NCBI RefSeq assembly: GCF_002298975.1
Contig: NZ_DBMV01000021.1
Location: 186,001-250,000 of the forward strand
Direction: 5' to 3'
DNA: 64,000 nucleotides
From: Ralstonia sp. UBA689
GTDB taxonomy: Bacteria > Pseudomonadota > Gammaproteobacteria > Burkholderiales > Burkholderiaceae
The position numbers were made by a program, and so were the translations under genes. This document shows, piece by piece, positions 35,539 to 43,380 of this stretch (positions are counted from its first letter, which is position 1; each line of letters starts with the position of its first letter). The notes beneath the pieces are model-generated. The model worked only from the letters and a program-made list of their open reading frames with translations. It did no database searches and was not told where the DNA came from.

Positions 35539-35657
35539 CGTCGACGACGCTGGTGAAGGAGGCCTCTGCCACCGCACAGGCCATGGCCGACTACGCCAAT
35601 GCGCTGCGCCGCGCGGTGGCGATCTTCAAGCTGGAAAGCGGTGCCATTCCCGCATAG
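35538..35657 (+). pseudogene. methyl-accepting chemotaxis protein C-terminal remnant
   Basis: An open stretch ending at TAG 35655-35657 encodes TTLVKEASATAQAMADYANA and then LRRAVAIFKLESGAIPA. This is the pattern of the last residues of chemoreceptors (LVEEAS...AL..AV..FKL). No start codon, receptor domain or upstream continuation exists; the frame breaks at about 35538, exactly where the transposase remnant begins on the other strand. It is therefore the tail of a lost receptor gene. Confidence 0.7.
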
Positions 35658-35676
35658 CTACGGCGAGGGTCCAAAC

Positions 35677-35712
35677 AAAAAGCCGTTCAGCGCAAACTGA
35701 ACGGCTTTTTTG
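35677..35712. terminator. bidirectional terminator upstream of yggX end
   Basis: A 10-bp perfect stem (35681-35690 with 35697-35706), loop CGCAAA, flanked by AAAA and TTTTTT. It terminates yggX on the minus strand and anything entering from the left. Its stem core matches the rpiA terminator. Confidence 0.93.
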
Positions 35713-35726
35713 TCGGTTGCGGCAGG

Positions 35727-36002
35727 TCAGGCCGACGGTGGCGGTACGTAGCCGGCAGCCTGGTCGGCGCCGTCGCCAAAGAAGTACTTCTCGGTCTGCT
35801 TGAGCAGGTACTGGCGCGCACGCGAATCCGCCATGTTCAGGCGGTTTTCGTTGATCAGCATGGTCTGGTGCTTGAGCCAGCCGGCCCAGGCTTCTTTCGA
35901 GACACTCTGCCAGATCTTCTTGCCCAGTTCGCCGGGCAGGGGCGGGAAGTCGAGGCCTTCGGCTTCCTTGTTGAGCTTGACGCAGTGAACCATGCGGGCC
36001 AT
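35727..36002 (-). CDS. yggX: probable Fe(2+)-trafficking protein YggX
   Basis: A small cytoplasmic protein of 91 residues that protects iron-sulfur clusters from oxidative damage. The sequence begins MARMVHCVKLNKEAEGLDFPP with the conserved cysteine C7, then PGELGKKI, and WAGWLKHQTMLINENRLN, all diagnostic of the YggX family. ATG 36002 has AGGA upstream. It lies between the IS/chemoreceptor scar and the porin gene, and is probably transcribed alone. Confidence 0.96.
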   Translation of the reverse strand: MARMVHCVKLNKEAEGLDFPPLPGELGKKIWQSVSKEAWAGWLKHQTMLINENRLNMADSRARQYLLKQTEKYFFGDGADQAAGYVPPPSA

Positions 36003-36171
36003 GGGGATTTCCTCGTTTTGACGGATGGTGGGACCTGCACCGCAGGTCCGGCAACTCACCATTCTAAGCCACGCACGCCAATGCCCTAGGGCCGGAGGGG
36101 GCTTCCGGCGCGACAGGTGGCGTACGAGGCGCAGCGGCGAACTGCGGCGCTGGCCTCGCACCAGGGGATCG

Positions 36172-37278
36172 TCAGAACGAATGCACCACGCCCGTGTAGA
36201 CGCCCTGCTGGCTGGAACCTGCCGTGGGCTTGCCGCCAGCGGCTTCCACCGAGAACGTCGCGTTCTTGCCGTTGAGCACGGTGCCGACGGTGCCGTACAG
36301 CAAGGTCCGCTTCGACAGGGCGTAATTGACACCAAGCGTGAGCAGTGTGCCATTCCCGCCGCCGTTGTTCTGATTGGCCCGGAAGACACCGCCCACCAGC
36401 GTCGTGGCCGGCGTGACCTGATAGTTGGCCCCGACCCAGTACGTTTGCTGGCGCGTGGCGCCTGCGGGATTGTCGGCATCCGCCACTGTGGCACCACCAG
36501 ACTGAATCAGGCTGTATCCGCCAAAGAGTTTGAGATCGCCAATCTGGTACGTGCCGCCAGCGGTGTACAGGCGCGATGCCGTATAGAGATTGGTGAATTG
36601 CGCAGCGTTGTCGCGCATTTCTTCATAGAACGCCTTCAACATCAGCGGGCCGGTCTGGTATGCAACGCTGGCGGCCAGTTGACGGCCGCCGTTGAAGTTG
36701 CCCGCCGTGCCGTTCAGCCCGGCCTGCGCGCGAAACGACAGGCCGCCCCAATCCGGCGAGTTGTAGGTGATGGCCTTGGGCCGCGAGCCCCACGTCCGGT
36801 TGCCTTGCAGTGTGGCGATGCTCATGAACTGCAGGCCCATCGGGTCGATGGACCAGCCCTCACCATCGGGAATGCCCATGGCCCGGCCAAGCAACAGCGT
36901 GCCGTAGGTCGTGCTGGACAACCCCACCACCGCATAGCGATTGAAGAGCACGCCACCGCTGGAACCATCGGCAGAGGTGAAACCATTCTCCAGGTTCATG
37001 ACCGCTTTCAGGCCGCCGCCCAGGTCTTCGCTGCCTTTCAGGCCCCACATGCTGGTTCCCCACTGGTTGCTTCCATACTGCAGGCGGCTGGCGGTGCCGT
37101 TGGTGGTGGCGATCTTGTTGGTGTAGTCAACACCGCCGGCAACGCGCCCATAGAGAGTGACGCTGCTTTGGGCGTGGGCCAAGCCGCAGGCAGCAGTAAG
37201 CGCTGAAGCGGCGGCGATGTAAATAGCCTGTCGGCGGATGTCAGAGCGCTGGCGTGGTGCTGGGGTTGAAAGGCGCAT
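36172..37278 (-). CDS. Gram-negative porin (porin_4 / OmpC-like)
   Basis: Outer-membrane trimeric general porin of the betaproteobacterial type, 368 residues. The signal peptide ends in CGLAHA before QSSVTLYGRVAGGVDY, the classical first beta-strand of these porins. SRLQYGSNQWGTSMWGLKGSEDLGGGLKA is split over the next strands, and the protein ends in VVHSF with the terminal phenylalanine needed for Bam recognition. GAGGAG precedes ATG 37278. It lies 155 nt downstream of iolB on the same strand, so it may serve or be co-expressed with the inositol system; this is inference. Confidence 0.93.
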   Translation of the reverse strand: MRLSTPAPRQRSDIRRQAIYIAAASALTAACGLAHAQSSVTLYGRVAGGVDYTNKIATTNGTASRLQYGSNQWGTSMWGLKGSEDLGGGLKAVMNLENGFTSADGSSGGVLFNRYAVVGLSSTTYGTLLLGRAMGIPDGEGWSIDPMGLQFMSIATLQGNRTWGSRPKAITYNSPDWGGLSFRAQAGLNGTAGNFNGGRQLAASVAYQTGPLMLKAFYEEMRDNAAQFTNLYTASRLYTAGGTYQIGDLKLFGGYSLIQSGGATVADADNPAGATRQQTYWVGANYQVTPATTLVGGVFRANQNNGGGNGTLLTLGVNYALSKRTLLYGTVGTVLNGKNATFSVEAAGGKPTAGSSQQGVYTGVVHSF

Positions 37279-37433
37279 AGGTATAAGTCTCCTCAATTTG
37301 GCAGGTTTGCCGCCTGCCCTTCGGTGGCGATAGAGCCTCGCCAAATCATTTTTTCGTATGTGTTTGCCCACCACGCTTGCACGGTGGTCGTGCGTGGGAG
37401 CCTGCTTGTGAATGGATCAGAAGTGCGTGGGGC

Positions 37434-38249
37434 TCAGCCTGTAACCGGCTGCAGCATCCACTCGTGGGCCGGATCGTTCCGGAATGCCCACGCGCGGCTC
37501 GGGCCGGCCATCACGTTCAGGTAGTACAGGTTGTAACCGTGCGGGGCGACCACTGGGTGATAGCCGCGAGGCACCATGACCACGTCGTGATCCTCGACGA
37601 CGCAGGCTTCATCCAGGCTGCGGTCGTCGGTGTAGACGCGCTGGAAGGCAAAGCCCTGCGGCGGGCTGATACGGTGGTAGTAGGTTTCTTCCAGCACGGT
37701 CTCGCCGGGTTCGGCATCGCTGTCGTGCTTGTGCGGGGGATAGCTGCTGGAGTGGCTGGCCGGCGTCACCACCTCCACCACCAACAACCGATCGGCTGCA
37801 GGGTTGTCGCCCATCAGGATGTCGCACACGTAGCGGGTGTTGCTGCCCTCACCGCGCACCATGCGACGCATGCGTTCGCCGTCCAGGCGCTGCACGGCCT
37901 TGGTATCACTGACTTGCGGCGCGGTGCACAGCGCGATTTCCGCATCGCGCGTAGCGGTAAGTGTCACGCGCTGCTTGCCGGGCACATACAGCGCGTCGGG
38001 CGAGATGTCGTCGAACACGCTGTCGCGCTTGCCCAGGTTGTCGTAGGTGACGCCATCGACCTCCGCGCGGATCGTACCCGTGAGTACCACCACGCACAGT
38101 TCGCGTGCGCCGGTATCCACCGCTTCGTGGTCACCTGCGCTCAAGCGCAGCGCACGAAAACCGACGTGCTTCCAGCCGGCGGATTCCGGCGTCACGTTGC
38201 AGATCTCACGCTCGGGCGATGCCTTGACCAGCAGGGGAGAGATTGCCAT
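37434..38249 (-). CDS. iolB: 5-deoxy-glucuronate isomerase
   Basis: Cupin-fold metal enzyme that converts 5-deoxy-D-glucuronate to 2-deoxy-5-keto-D-gluconate in myo-inositol breakdown. The 271-residue length is standard. Family motifs visible are SHSSSYPPHKHD near residue 159 (metal histidines), EETYYHRISPPQGF near 184 and VPRGYHPVVAPHGYNLYYLNVMAG (two overlapping parts near 222-245). The start MAISPLLV at 38249 removes a longer in-frame extension overlapping iolE. It is the fourth gene of iolC-iolD-iolE-iolB. Confidence 0.95.
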   Translation of the reverse strand: MAISPLLVKASPEREICNVTPESAGWKHVGFRALRLSAGDHEAVDTGARELCVVVLTGTIRAEVDGVTYDNLGKRDSVFDDISPDALYVPGKQRVTLTATRDAEIALCTAPQVSDTKAVQRLDGERMRRMVRGEGSNTRYVCDILMGDNPAADRLLVVEVVTPASHSSSYPPHKHDSDAEPGETVLEETYYHRISPPQGFAFQRVYTDDRSLDEACVVEDHDVVMVPRGYHPVVAPHGYNLYYLNVMAGPSRAWAFRNDPAHEWMLQPVTG

Positions 38250-38268
38250 GGGGGGGAGTCCTTGGTTG

Positions 38269-39207
38269 TCAGGCTTGTTGGGCGTCAAGCTGGTCGACCA
38301 GCGTGCGCAGCGTTTCGTAGCCCTTCTTCGCATACAGATAGCTCGGCGCAACGGCCGGGTCTTGCTCGGCTTCGACCACGAGCCAGCCTTCGTAGCCCGC
38401 GTCCTTGAGCGTGCGCAACGTGGCTTCGTAGTCAAGTGCGCCGTCGCCGGGCACGGTGAAGGTGCCGTTGATTACGCCGTTGAGGAAGCTCCAGCTATCG
38501 TTGCGCGCCTGCACGATCACCTGTGGGCGCACGTCCTTGCAGTGGACGTGCGCAACGCGCGCAACGTGCCGCTTGAGCAATGAAACCGGGTCCGCCGCGC
38601 CGCCAAAGTAAGCGTGGCCGGTATCGAATAGCAGGAAGACCTTGTCCGGATCAGTGAGCGACATCAGACGGTCCACGTCTTCGGGCGATTCCACATAGGC
38701 ACCCATATGGTGGTGATATGCGAGCCTGATGCCGTACGTGTTGCGCAGGTGCGCACCGAAGGCATTCAGGCGCTGTGCGTAGCGCTGCCATGCATCGTCG
38801 TTCGGAAAGCGCGGGCGCTTGGAGACGGGCGTGTCGATCTGGCCCTGGATCGTGCCGGCACATTCGCCGTACACCACCACGTTCACGTTGTTGTGCTGCA
38901 GCTTGGTCATGTGGGCCTTGCAGCGTTCGACCTCTGCGGCCACGGCCTCTTCCTCGGTCTGGCCTGGCGCGACTTCCGCCAGAAAGCCGGAGTACCAGCC
39001 GCTCACGCAGACGAGTCCATATTCCGCCAGCTTGGCCTTCAACTCGGGGCCGCTCTTTGGGAACTTGTTGCCCAGCTCGAAGCCGGCATAGCCGATTTCC
39101 GCGCCTTCCTTGAGCGCGGTTTCGAGCGGGGTTTCGCCGCCGAGCGAGGGCAGGTCGTCGTTCATCCACGACAGCGGGTTGATGCCGATGCGAACGTTCC
39201 AGGTCAT
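38269..39207 (-). CDS. iolE: myo-inosose-2 dehydratase
   Basis: TIM-barrel enzyme that removes water from 2-keto-myo-inositol to give 3D-trihydroxycyclohexane-1,2-dione. It is 312 residues and starts MTWNVRIGINPLSWMNDDLP, typical of IolE. Metal-site regions are AYHHHMGAYVE near residue 164, LLFDTGHAYFGG near 191 and VHCKDVRP near 217, with WLVVEAEQDPA near 281. AAGGAAG precedes the ATG. It lies 19 nt upstream of iolB and 29 nt downstream of iolD, so it is co-transcribed. Confidence 0.96.
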   Translation of the reverse strand: MTWNVRIGINPLSWMNDDLPSLGGETPLETALKEGAEIGYAGFELGNKFPKSGPELKAKLAEYGLVCVSGWYSGFLAEVAPGQTEEEAVAAEVERCKAHMTKLQHNNVNVVVYGECAGTIQGQIDTPVSKRPRFPNDDAWQRYAQRLNAFGAHLRNTYGIRLAYHHHMGAYVESPEDVDRLMSLTDPDKVFLLFDTGHAYFGGAADPVSLLKRHVARVAHVHCKDVRPQVIVQARNDSWSFLNGVINGTFTVPGDGALDYEATLRTLKDAGYEGWLVVEAEQDPAVAPSYLYAKKGYETLRTLVDQLDAQQA

Positions 39208-39236
39208 GCGAGTCTTCCTTAGTGGGGGTATTGGGT

Positions 39237-41120
39237 TCAGCGTTGCTGGCGCAGCTTGGCCTCAACGTAGGCGTGCCGCGCAGTCATGACTTCGGAGCGG
39301 GCCGAGACTTCAGGCACGGCCACCTCCCACCAAGCGCCGCCGTCGCCGGTAGTGCGGTGGTGCGTGGTGTCGATCACTAGCACCTGGCTTTTCTTGGCGG
39401 CGCGTGCGCGCGTCATCTCGCGGCGCAGTTCATCGGTGTTGCGCACGTGTACGGCGTCGGCGCCCATGGCGCGGGCATGCAGGGCGAAATCGATGGACGA
39501 GCGTTCACCGCCTTCTGGCACGCAGTCGTCGAGCATGTTGTTGAAGCTCGCACCGCCGCAGTTGAGTTGCAGCCGCTCGATGCAGCCGTAGCCACGGTTG
39601 TCGAGAATCACAACGATGATCTTCTTGCCCAGCATGACCGAGGTGGCCAACTCTGCGTTGAGCATCATGTACGAGCCATCGCCCACCATGACGATCACTT
39701 CGCGCTCGGGGCGCGCGAGCTTGGCGCCCAGCCCTCCCGCGATTTCGTAGCCCATGCAGGAGTAGGCGTAGTCCATGTGGTAGTTGCCAGGCAGGCTGCT
39801 GCGCCAGAGCTTGTGCAGCTCGGCGGGCAGGGTGCCGGCAGCGCAGACCACCAAGTCGTGGCGTGCGCTGTCGAGCCCAGCGTCCGCAGCGGATTCACGC
39901 ACCGCGCCAATCACCTCGGCGTCATAGGGCGGGGTGTCGGTCGGCACGTGGTTGGTCAGCTCCGTGACGCGGCCGACCCAGGTCGCTGCGTGGTCGCGGC
40001 AAGTGGCTGTCCACGCGGGATCAGCGCGCCATCCATCCAGCCCGGTGCTGACTTGGCCGAGCCCGGTGCGCGCGTCGGCCACCAGTTGCTGGCCGCGCTT
40101 TTTGCCGGCATCAAACGGTTGCACGTTCAGACTCAGCAGCGTGGCGTGGCCAAACAGCGCGTGCGAGCCGGTGGTGAAGTCTTGCAAACGGGTGCCGACC
40201 GCAAAGACCACATCGCACTGTCTGGCGGCGTGGTTGGCAGCCGGCGAGCCCGTGACGCCGATGGCGCCGAGGTTGAGCGGGTGATCCCACGCAAGGCAGC
40301 CCTTGCCGGCCTGCGATTCAGCAACCGGTACGCCGTGCGCCTCGGCAAACGCACGCAGCGCTTCCCAGCCCTGGCTGTAGAGCACGCCACCACCCGCGAC
40401 GATCAGCGGCTTCTTGGCAGACTTGAGCAGTGCAACCGCTTCGGCCAACTCCACCGGGTCGGCCGGTTGGCGACGCATGCGGATCAGCGGCGGTTGAAAG
40501 AAGTCTTCCGGCCAGTCGTAAGCGAAGGTCTGCACGTCTTGCGGCAGCGCGAGGCAAACGGGGCCACACTGCGCCGGATCGGTCATTACCTGAATTGCGC
40601 GTGGCAGGGCGACCAGCAATTGCTCAGGCGAGGTAATGCGGTCGAAATAGCGTGTGACCGGTCGGAAGCAATCGTTTGCGCTCACGTCGCCTTGCTCAAA
40701 GCTTTCGACCTGCTGCAGCACGGGGTCGGGCAGGCGCGAGGTGAAGATGTCGCCCGGCAACAGCAGCAGTGGCAAGCGGGCCACGTGCGCGAGCGCGGCG
40801 GAGGTCACCATATTGGTGGCGCCGGGGCCGATGCTGGACGTCACGGCCATCATGCGCTGGCGGAAGTTGGCCTTGGCAAAGGCGACGGCCGCGTTGGCCA
40901 TGCCTTGCTCGTTGTGCGCGCGCAGCGTGGGCAGGCGGTCTCGCTCGGCCTGCAGCGCTTCGCCAAGCCCCGCCACATTGCCGTGTCCGAAGATGGCAAA
41001 GACGCCGCCACAGTACGGCAGGGTTTCGATTCGGCCGTCGGGCTGCACGACTTCGGCTCGCAGCGCAGCCAGGTAGCGCACCAGCGCTTGGCTCACAGTC
41101 AGTCTTACGGTTGTGGTCAA
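39237..41120 (-). CDS. iolD: 3D-(3,5/4)-trihydroxycyclohexane-1,2-dione acylhydrolase (decyclising)
   Basis: Thiamine-diphosphate enzyme that opens the ring to 5-deoxy-glucuronate. The N-terminal pyrimidine-binding domain (FGHGNVAGLGEALQ), the central domain, and the ThDP/Mg motif MVGDGSYMMLNAELATSVML...LDNRGYG near the C-terminal third are clear. With a TTG start at 41120 (TTTVRLTVSQALVRYL) it has 627 residues and leaves a 25-nt gap after iolC. A GTG at 41177 would overlap iolC by 32 nt and adds no conserved sequence. The start is therefore likely but not certain. Confidence 0.94.
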   Translation of the reverse strand: MTTTVRLTVSQALVRYLAALRAEVVQPDGRIETLPYCGGVFAIFGHGNVAGLGEALQAERDRLPTLRAHNEQGMANAAVAFAKANFRQRMMAVTSSIGPGATNMVTSAALAHVARLPLLLLPGDIFTSRLPDPVLQQVESFEQGDVSANDCFRPVTRYFDRITSPEQLLVALPRAIQVMTDPAQCGPVCLALPQDVQTFAYDWPEDFFQPPLIRMRRQPADPVELAEAVALLKSAKKPLIVAGGGVLYSQGWEALRAFAEAHGVPVAESQAGKGCLAWDHPLNLGAIGVTGSPAANHAARQCDVVFAVGTRLQDFTTGSHALFGHATLLSLNVQPFDAGKKRGQQLVADARTGLGQVSTGLDGWRADPAWTATCRDHAATWVGRVTELTNHVPTDTPPYDAEVIGAVRESAADAGLDSARHDLVVCAAGTLPAELHKLWRSSLPGNYHMDYAYSCMGYEIAGGLGAKLARPEREVIVMVGDGSYMMLNAELATSVMLGKKIIVVILDNRGYGCIERLQLNCGGASFNNMLDDCVPEGGERSSIDFALHARAMGADAVHVRNTDELRREMTRARAAKKSQVLVIDTTHHRTTGDGGAWWEVAVPEVSARSEVMTARHAYVEAKLRQQR

Positions 41121-41145
41121 GGTGAGTCTCGTATTGTCTTGGCAG

Positions 41146-43110
41146 TCAGGCAGCGGATCGTGCTTCGGCTTGGACACCCGCGCGGCGGCTCAGCCACGCG
41201 TCTGCCAATTGCGCAAAGTTGCCCGCCACCTCGTTAATGAGGGTTGAGTCGTCGATGTCGCCGCGCAGCCACTTGAGCGAGGCATCGGCCCACAGCGTGC
41301 GCCCGACCATGAAGCCCTTGACGATCGGGTTGGTGGCCGAGCGGAAGCTGTCGATCAGGTATTGCAGCGGCTGGTTCAGCCCGAGGATCACGGCGCCACG
41401 GCAGTGCGGGTCGCGCTCGGCAACGAGTTGTTCCAGGCGCGCCCAGCTGTCGGCGTGCATGGGCGCGAGCTTCCACCATTCGGGGCGCACTCCCAGGTTG
41501 TAGAAACGTGCGACTGTGCGCAGCACGGCATCGTCTTCTGTACCGGCCGGCGTGATCGTGCGCGGCGGAATGATTTCCAGCAGCAGTTCGTTGCCGCTCT
41601 CGCGGGTGGCTTCCCATAGTTCGAGCACCTTCTGCTCTTGGTCCACGCGCAGTGTTGCCGGGTCGTCCGGGTGGTAATGCACCAGGCACTTGACGACCTG
41701 CTCCGTGGGCCAATGGACAAGCGCAGAGCCGACCGAGCGCGTGTCGTCAAAGCGCAGCGGGCGGGAGCCCGGCAGTTCCACCGGCCGGCCGACCCACCAG
41801 CCACGCCCCGTTGCCGAGGCGAGTGCGTCGCTGCCATAGGCGCCGCCGTCGATCAATACACCGAGGTGGCCTTGCAGACCGCAGCCACGCTCAACCTGCT
41901 CGGCCGCGCGCACCAGTAACTGCTTGAGTGCCCGGATGCGGGCTTCGCTTGCGTTGGCCTGAACGGCCAGGTCGTAAAACTGGCTGCGGTGGTCGAAGGC
42001 CATGACGCACAGGTCGTCCCACTGGGGACGGGCGGTTGTGACGCGGTGCAAGTGGGCGAGGTCGCGGTCGGCATCCACCGCCGAGTGGCGTTGGCCGCTG
42101 AACCAGTGTTCCAGCTCCGCTGGCGTTGGCATGGCAGCCGAGCACGCGTGGCGCGACACGACAATGGCGCCGCATGCGTTGGCAATGCGCGTGGATTCCG
42201 CCCAACCCTTGTCGCGCAAGAGCCCCGAGAGCAGGCCCGACAAGAACGCATCGCCCGCGCCGAGCACGTTGAGCACTTCGACCCGCTCGCCAGGGTAAGT
42301 CGGCGCGTCTTCAATCCGCGTGGGAATGGCACCTTCGATGACGCAGCAGCCAAGCGCGCCACGCTTGACGATCAGTGCAGCATTCGAGATGGCGCGCACG
42401 GCACGTAGCGACGCCATCAGGTCATGCGGCACGCCGCCGGCAATCAGGAATTCCTCTTCGGTGCCGACCAGCAAGTCGAATTCGCCCAGCACCTGCTGCA
42501 ATTGCTGCGAGACATGCGCGTCCGGCACGTAGCGGTTTTCACCGGCGCCACGGCTGGTCAGGCCCCACAGCACGGGGCGGTAATCGATGTCCAGAATGCG
42601 CACGACGCCGTGGCGACGCGCGTAGTCCAGCGCAGTCAACGATGCCTCGCGCGTGGTCGGCGTCGACAGATGGGTGCCCGTGATTGCCAACGCGCGGCAG
42701 CCGGCGATGAAGTCTTCGCGGATCTCGTCCGCCCGCACGGCCATGTCGGCGCAGTTCTCGCGCATGAACAGTAGCGGGAAGGTGTCGCGGTCTTTCAGGC
42801 CCAACAGCACCAGCGCGGTCGGGCGCTGCGGGTCGATCTGCAACTGGCTGGTGTCACAGCCCTCACGCGCGAGCGCCTCACGCAAAAAGCGGCCCATCTG
42901 CTCGTCGCCCACGCGCGAGATCATCGCCGTCCTCAAGCCAAGCCGCGCAACGCCAAATGCAACATTGCCGGACGAGCCGCCGAGGTACATCTGAAAGCTG
43001 CGCGCGTCTTCCAGGCGGCTGCCGATCTGCTGTGCATAAAGGTCCACGGCGACCCGGCCCAGGCAGGCCAGATCGATGGGGCGGTCGGTTGGAAAGTTCA
43101 ACGGGCTCAT
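41146..43110 (-). CDS. iolC: bifunctional 5-dehydro-2-deoxygluconokinase / DUF2090 aldolase domain protein
   Basis: Residues 1 to about 325 form a PfkB-type kinase: GGSSGNVAFGVARLG near 49 and NVLGAGDAFLSGLL with catalytic D287. It phosphorylates 2-deoxy-5-keto-gluconate. Residues from about 335 to 654 are a DUF2090 domain (MAFDHRSQFYDLA, VKCLVHYHPDDP, EIIPPR). This is the aldolase-like domain thought to replace IolJ, splitting the product to dihydroxyacetone phosphate and malonate semialdehyde. At 654 residues it is twice the size of a simple IolC. ATG 43110 begins MSPLNFPTDRP. It is first gene of the minus-strand operon, facing the candidate IolR sites. Confidence 0.94.
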   Translation of the reverse strand: MSPLNFPTDRPIDLACLGRVAVDLYAQQIGSRLEDARSFQMYLGGSSGNVAFGVARLGLRTAMISRVGDEQMGRFLREALAREGCDTSQLQIDPQRPTALVLLGLKDRDTFPLLFMRENCADMAVRADEIREDFIAGCRALAITGTHLSTPTTREASLTALDYARRHGVVRILDIDYRPVLWGLTSRGAGENRYVPDAHVSQQLQQVLGEFDLLVGTEEEFLIAGGVPHDLMASLRAVRAISNAALIVKRGALGCCVIEGAIPTRIEDAPTYPGERVEVLNVLGAGDAFLSGLLSGLLRDKGWAESTRIANACGAIVVSRHACSAAMPTPAELEHWFSGQRHSAVDADRDLAHLHRVTTARPQWDDLCVMAFDHRSQFYDLAVQANASEARIRALKQLLVRAAEQVERGCGLQGHLGVLIDGGAYGSDALASATGRGWWVGRPVELPGSRPLRFDDTRSVGSALVHWPTEQVVKCLVHYHPDDPATLRVDQEQKVLELWEATRESGNELLLEIIPPRTITPAGTEDDAVLRTVARFYNLGVRPEWWKLAPMHADSWARLEQLVAERDPHCRGAVILGLNQPLQYLIDSFRSATNPIVKGFMVGRTLWADASLKWLRGDIDDSTLINEVAGNFAQLADAWLSRRAGVQAEARSAA

Positions 43111-43218
43111 ATCAGTCGTCGCGCAATGGAAGGCCGGTTTGGAGGGCCGCGCAGCATGGATGCGGCGGCAGTTCACCTTGCCGGAAATTCAGAGATTCGG
43201 ATGCAGTCTAGATTTTTT

Positions 43219-43232
43219 GGAAAACATGTTCT
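43219..43232. promoter_or_regulatory. candidate IolR operator 1 (GGAA-AACATG-TTCT)
   Basis: A near-palindrome fitting GGAA-N6-TTCC with one mismatch, in the 270-bp region between the divergent iolC and ABC-importer operons. The GGAA-N6-TTCC form is the one reported for RpiR-type IolR in rhizobia. An RpiR gene lies in this locus. Confidence 0.5.
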
Positions 43233-43248
43233 CTAGGTGAAATTACTT

Positions 43249-43262
43249 AGAAATAAATTTCC
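43249..43262. promoter_or_regulatory. candidate IolR operator 2 (AGAA-ATAAAT-TTCC)
   Basis: A second one-mismatch copy of GGAA-N6-TTCC. Its centre is exactly 30 bp from that of site 1, about three helical turns, so two dimers could bind the same face. The flanking DNA is unusually AT-rich for this genome, as expected for promoters. Confidence 0.5.
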
Positions 43263-43380
43263 AAAACAGGGTGAGCCTGAACTACAGTTGCGTCCTGACA
43301 CTCCGGCTTGACCCGGGGGCGGGCCCGGGTGGTGCCTAGCGCGCCACCTTCCATGCTCAAAAACCAGGAGACCACGCACC

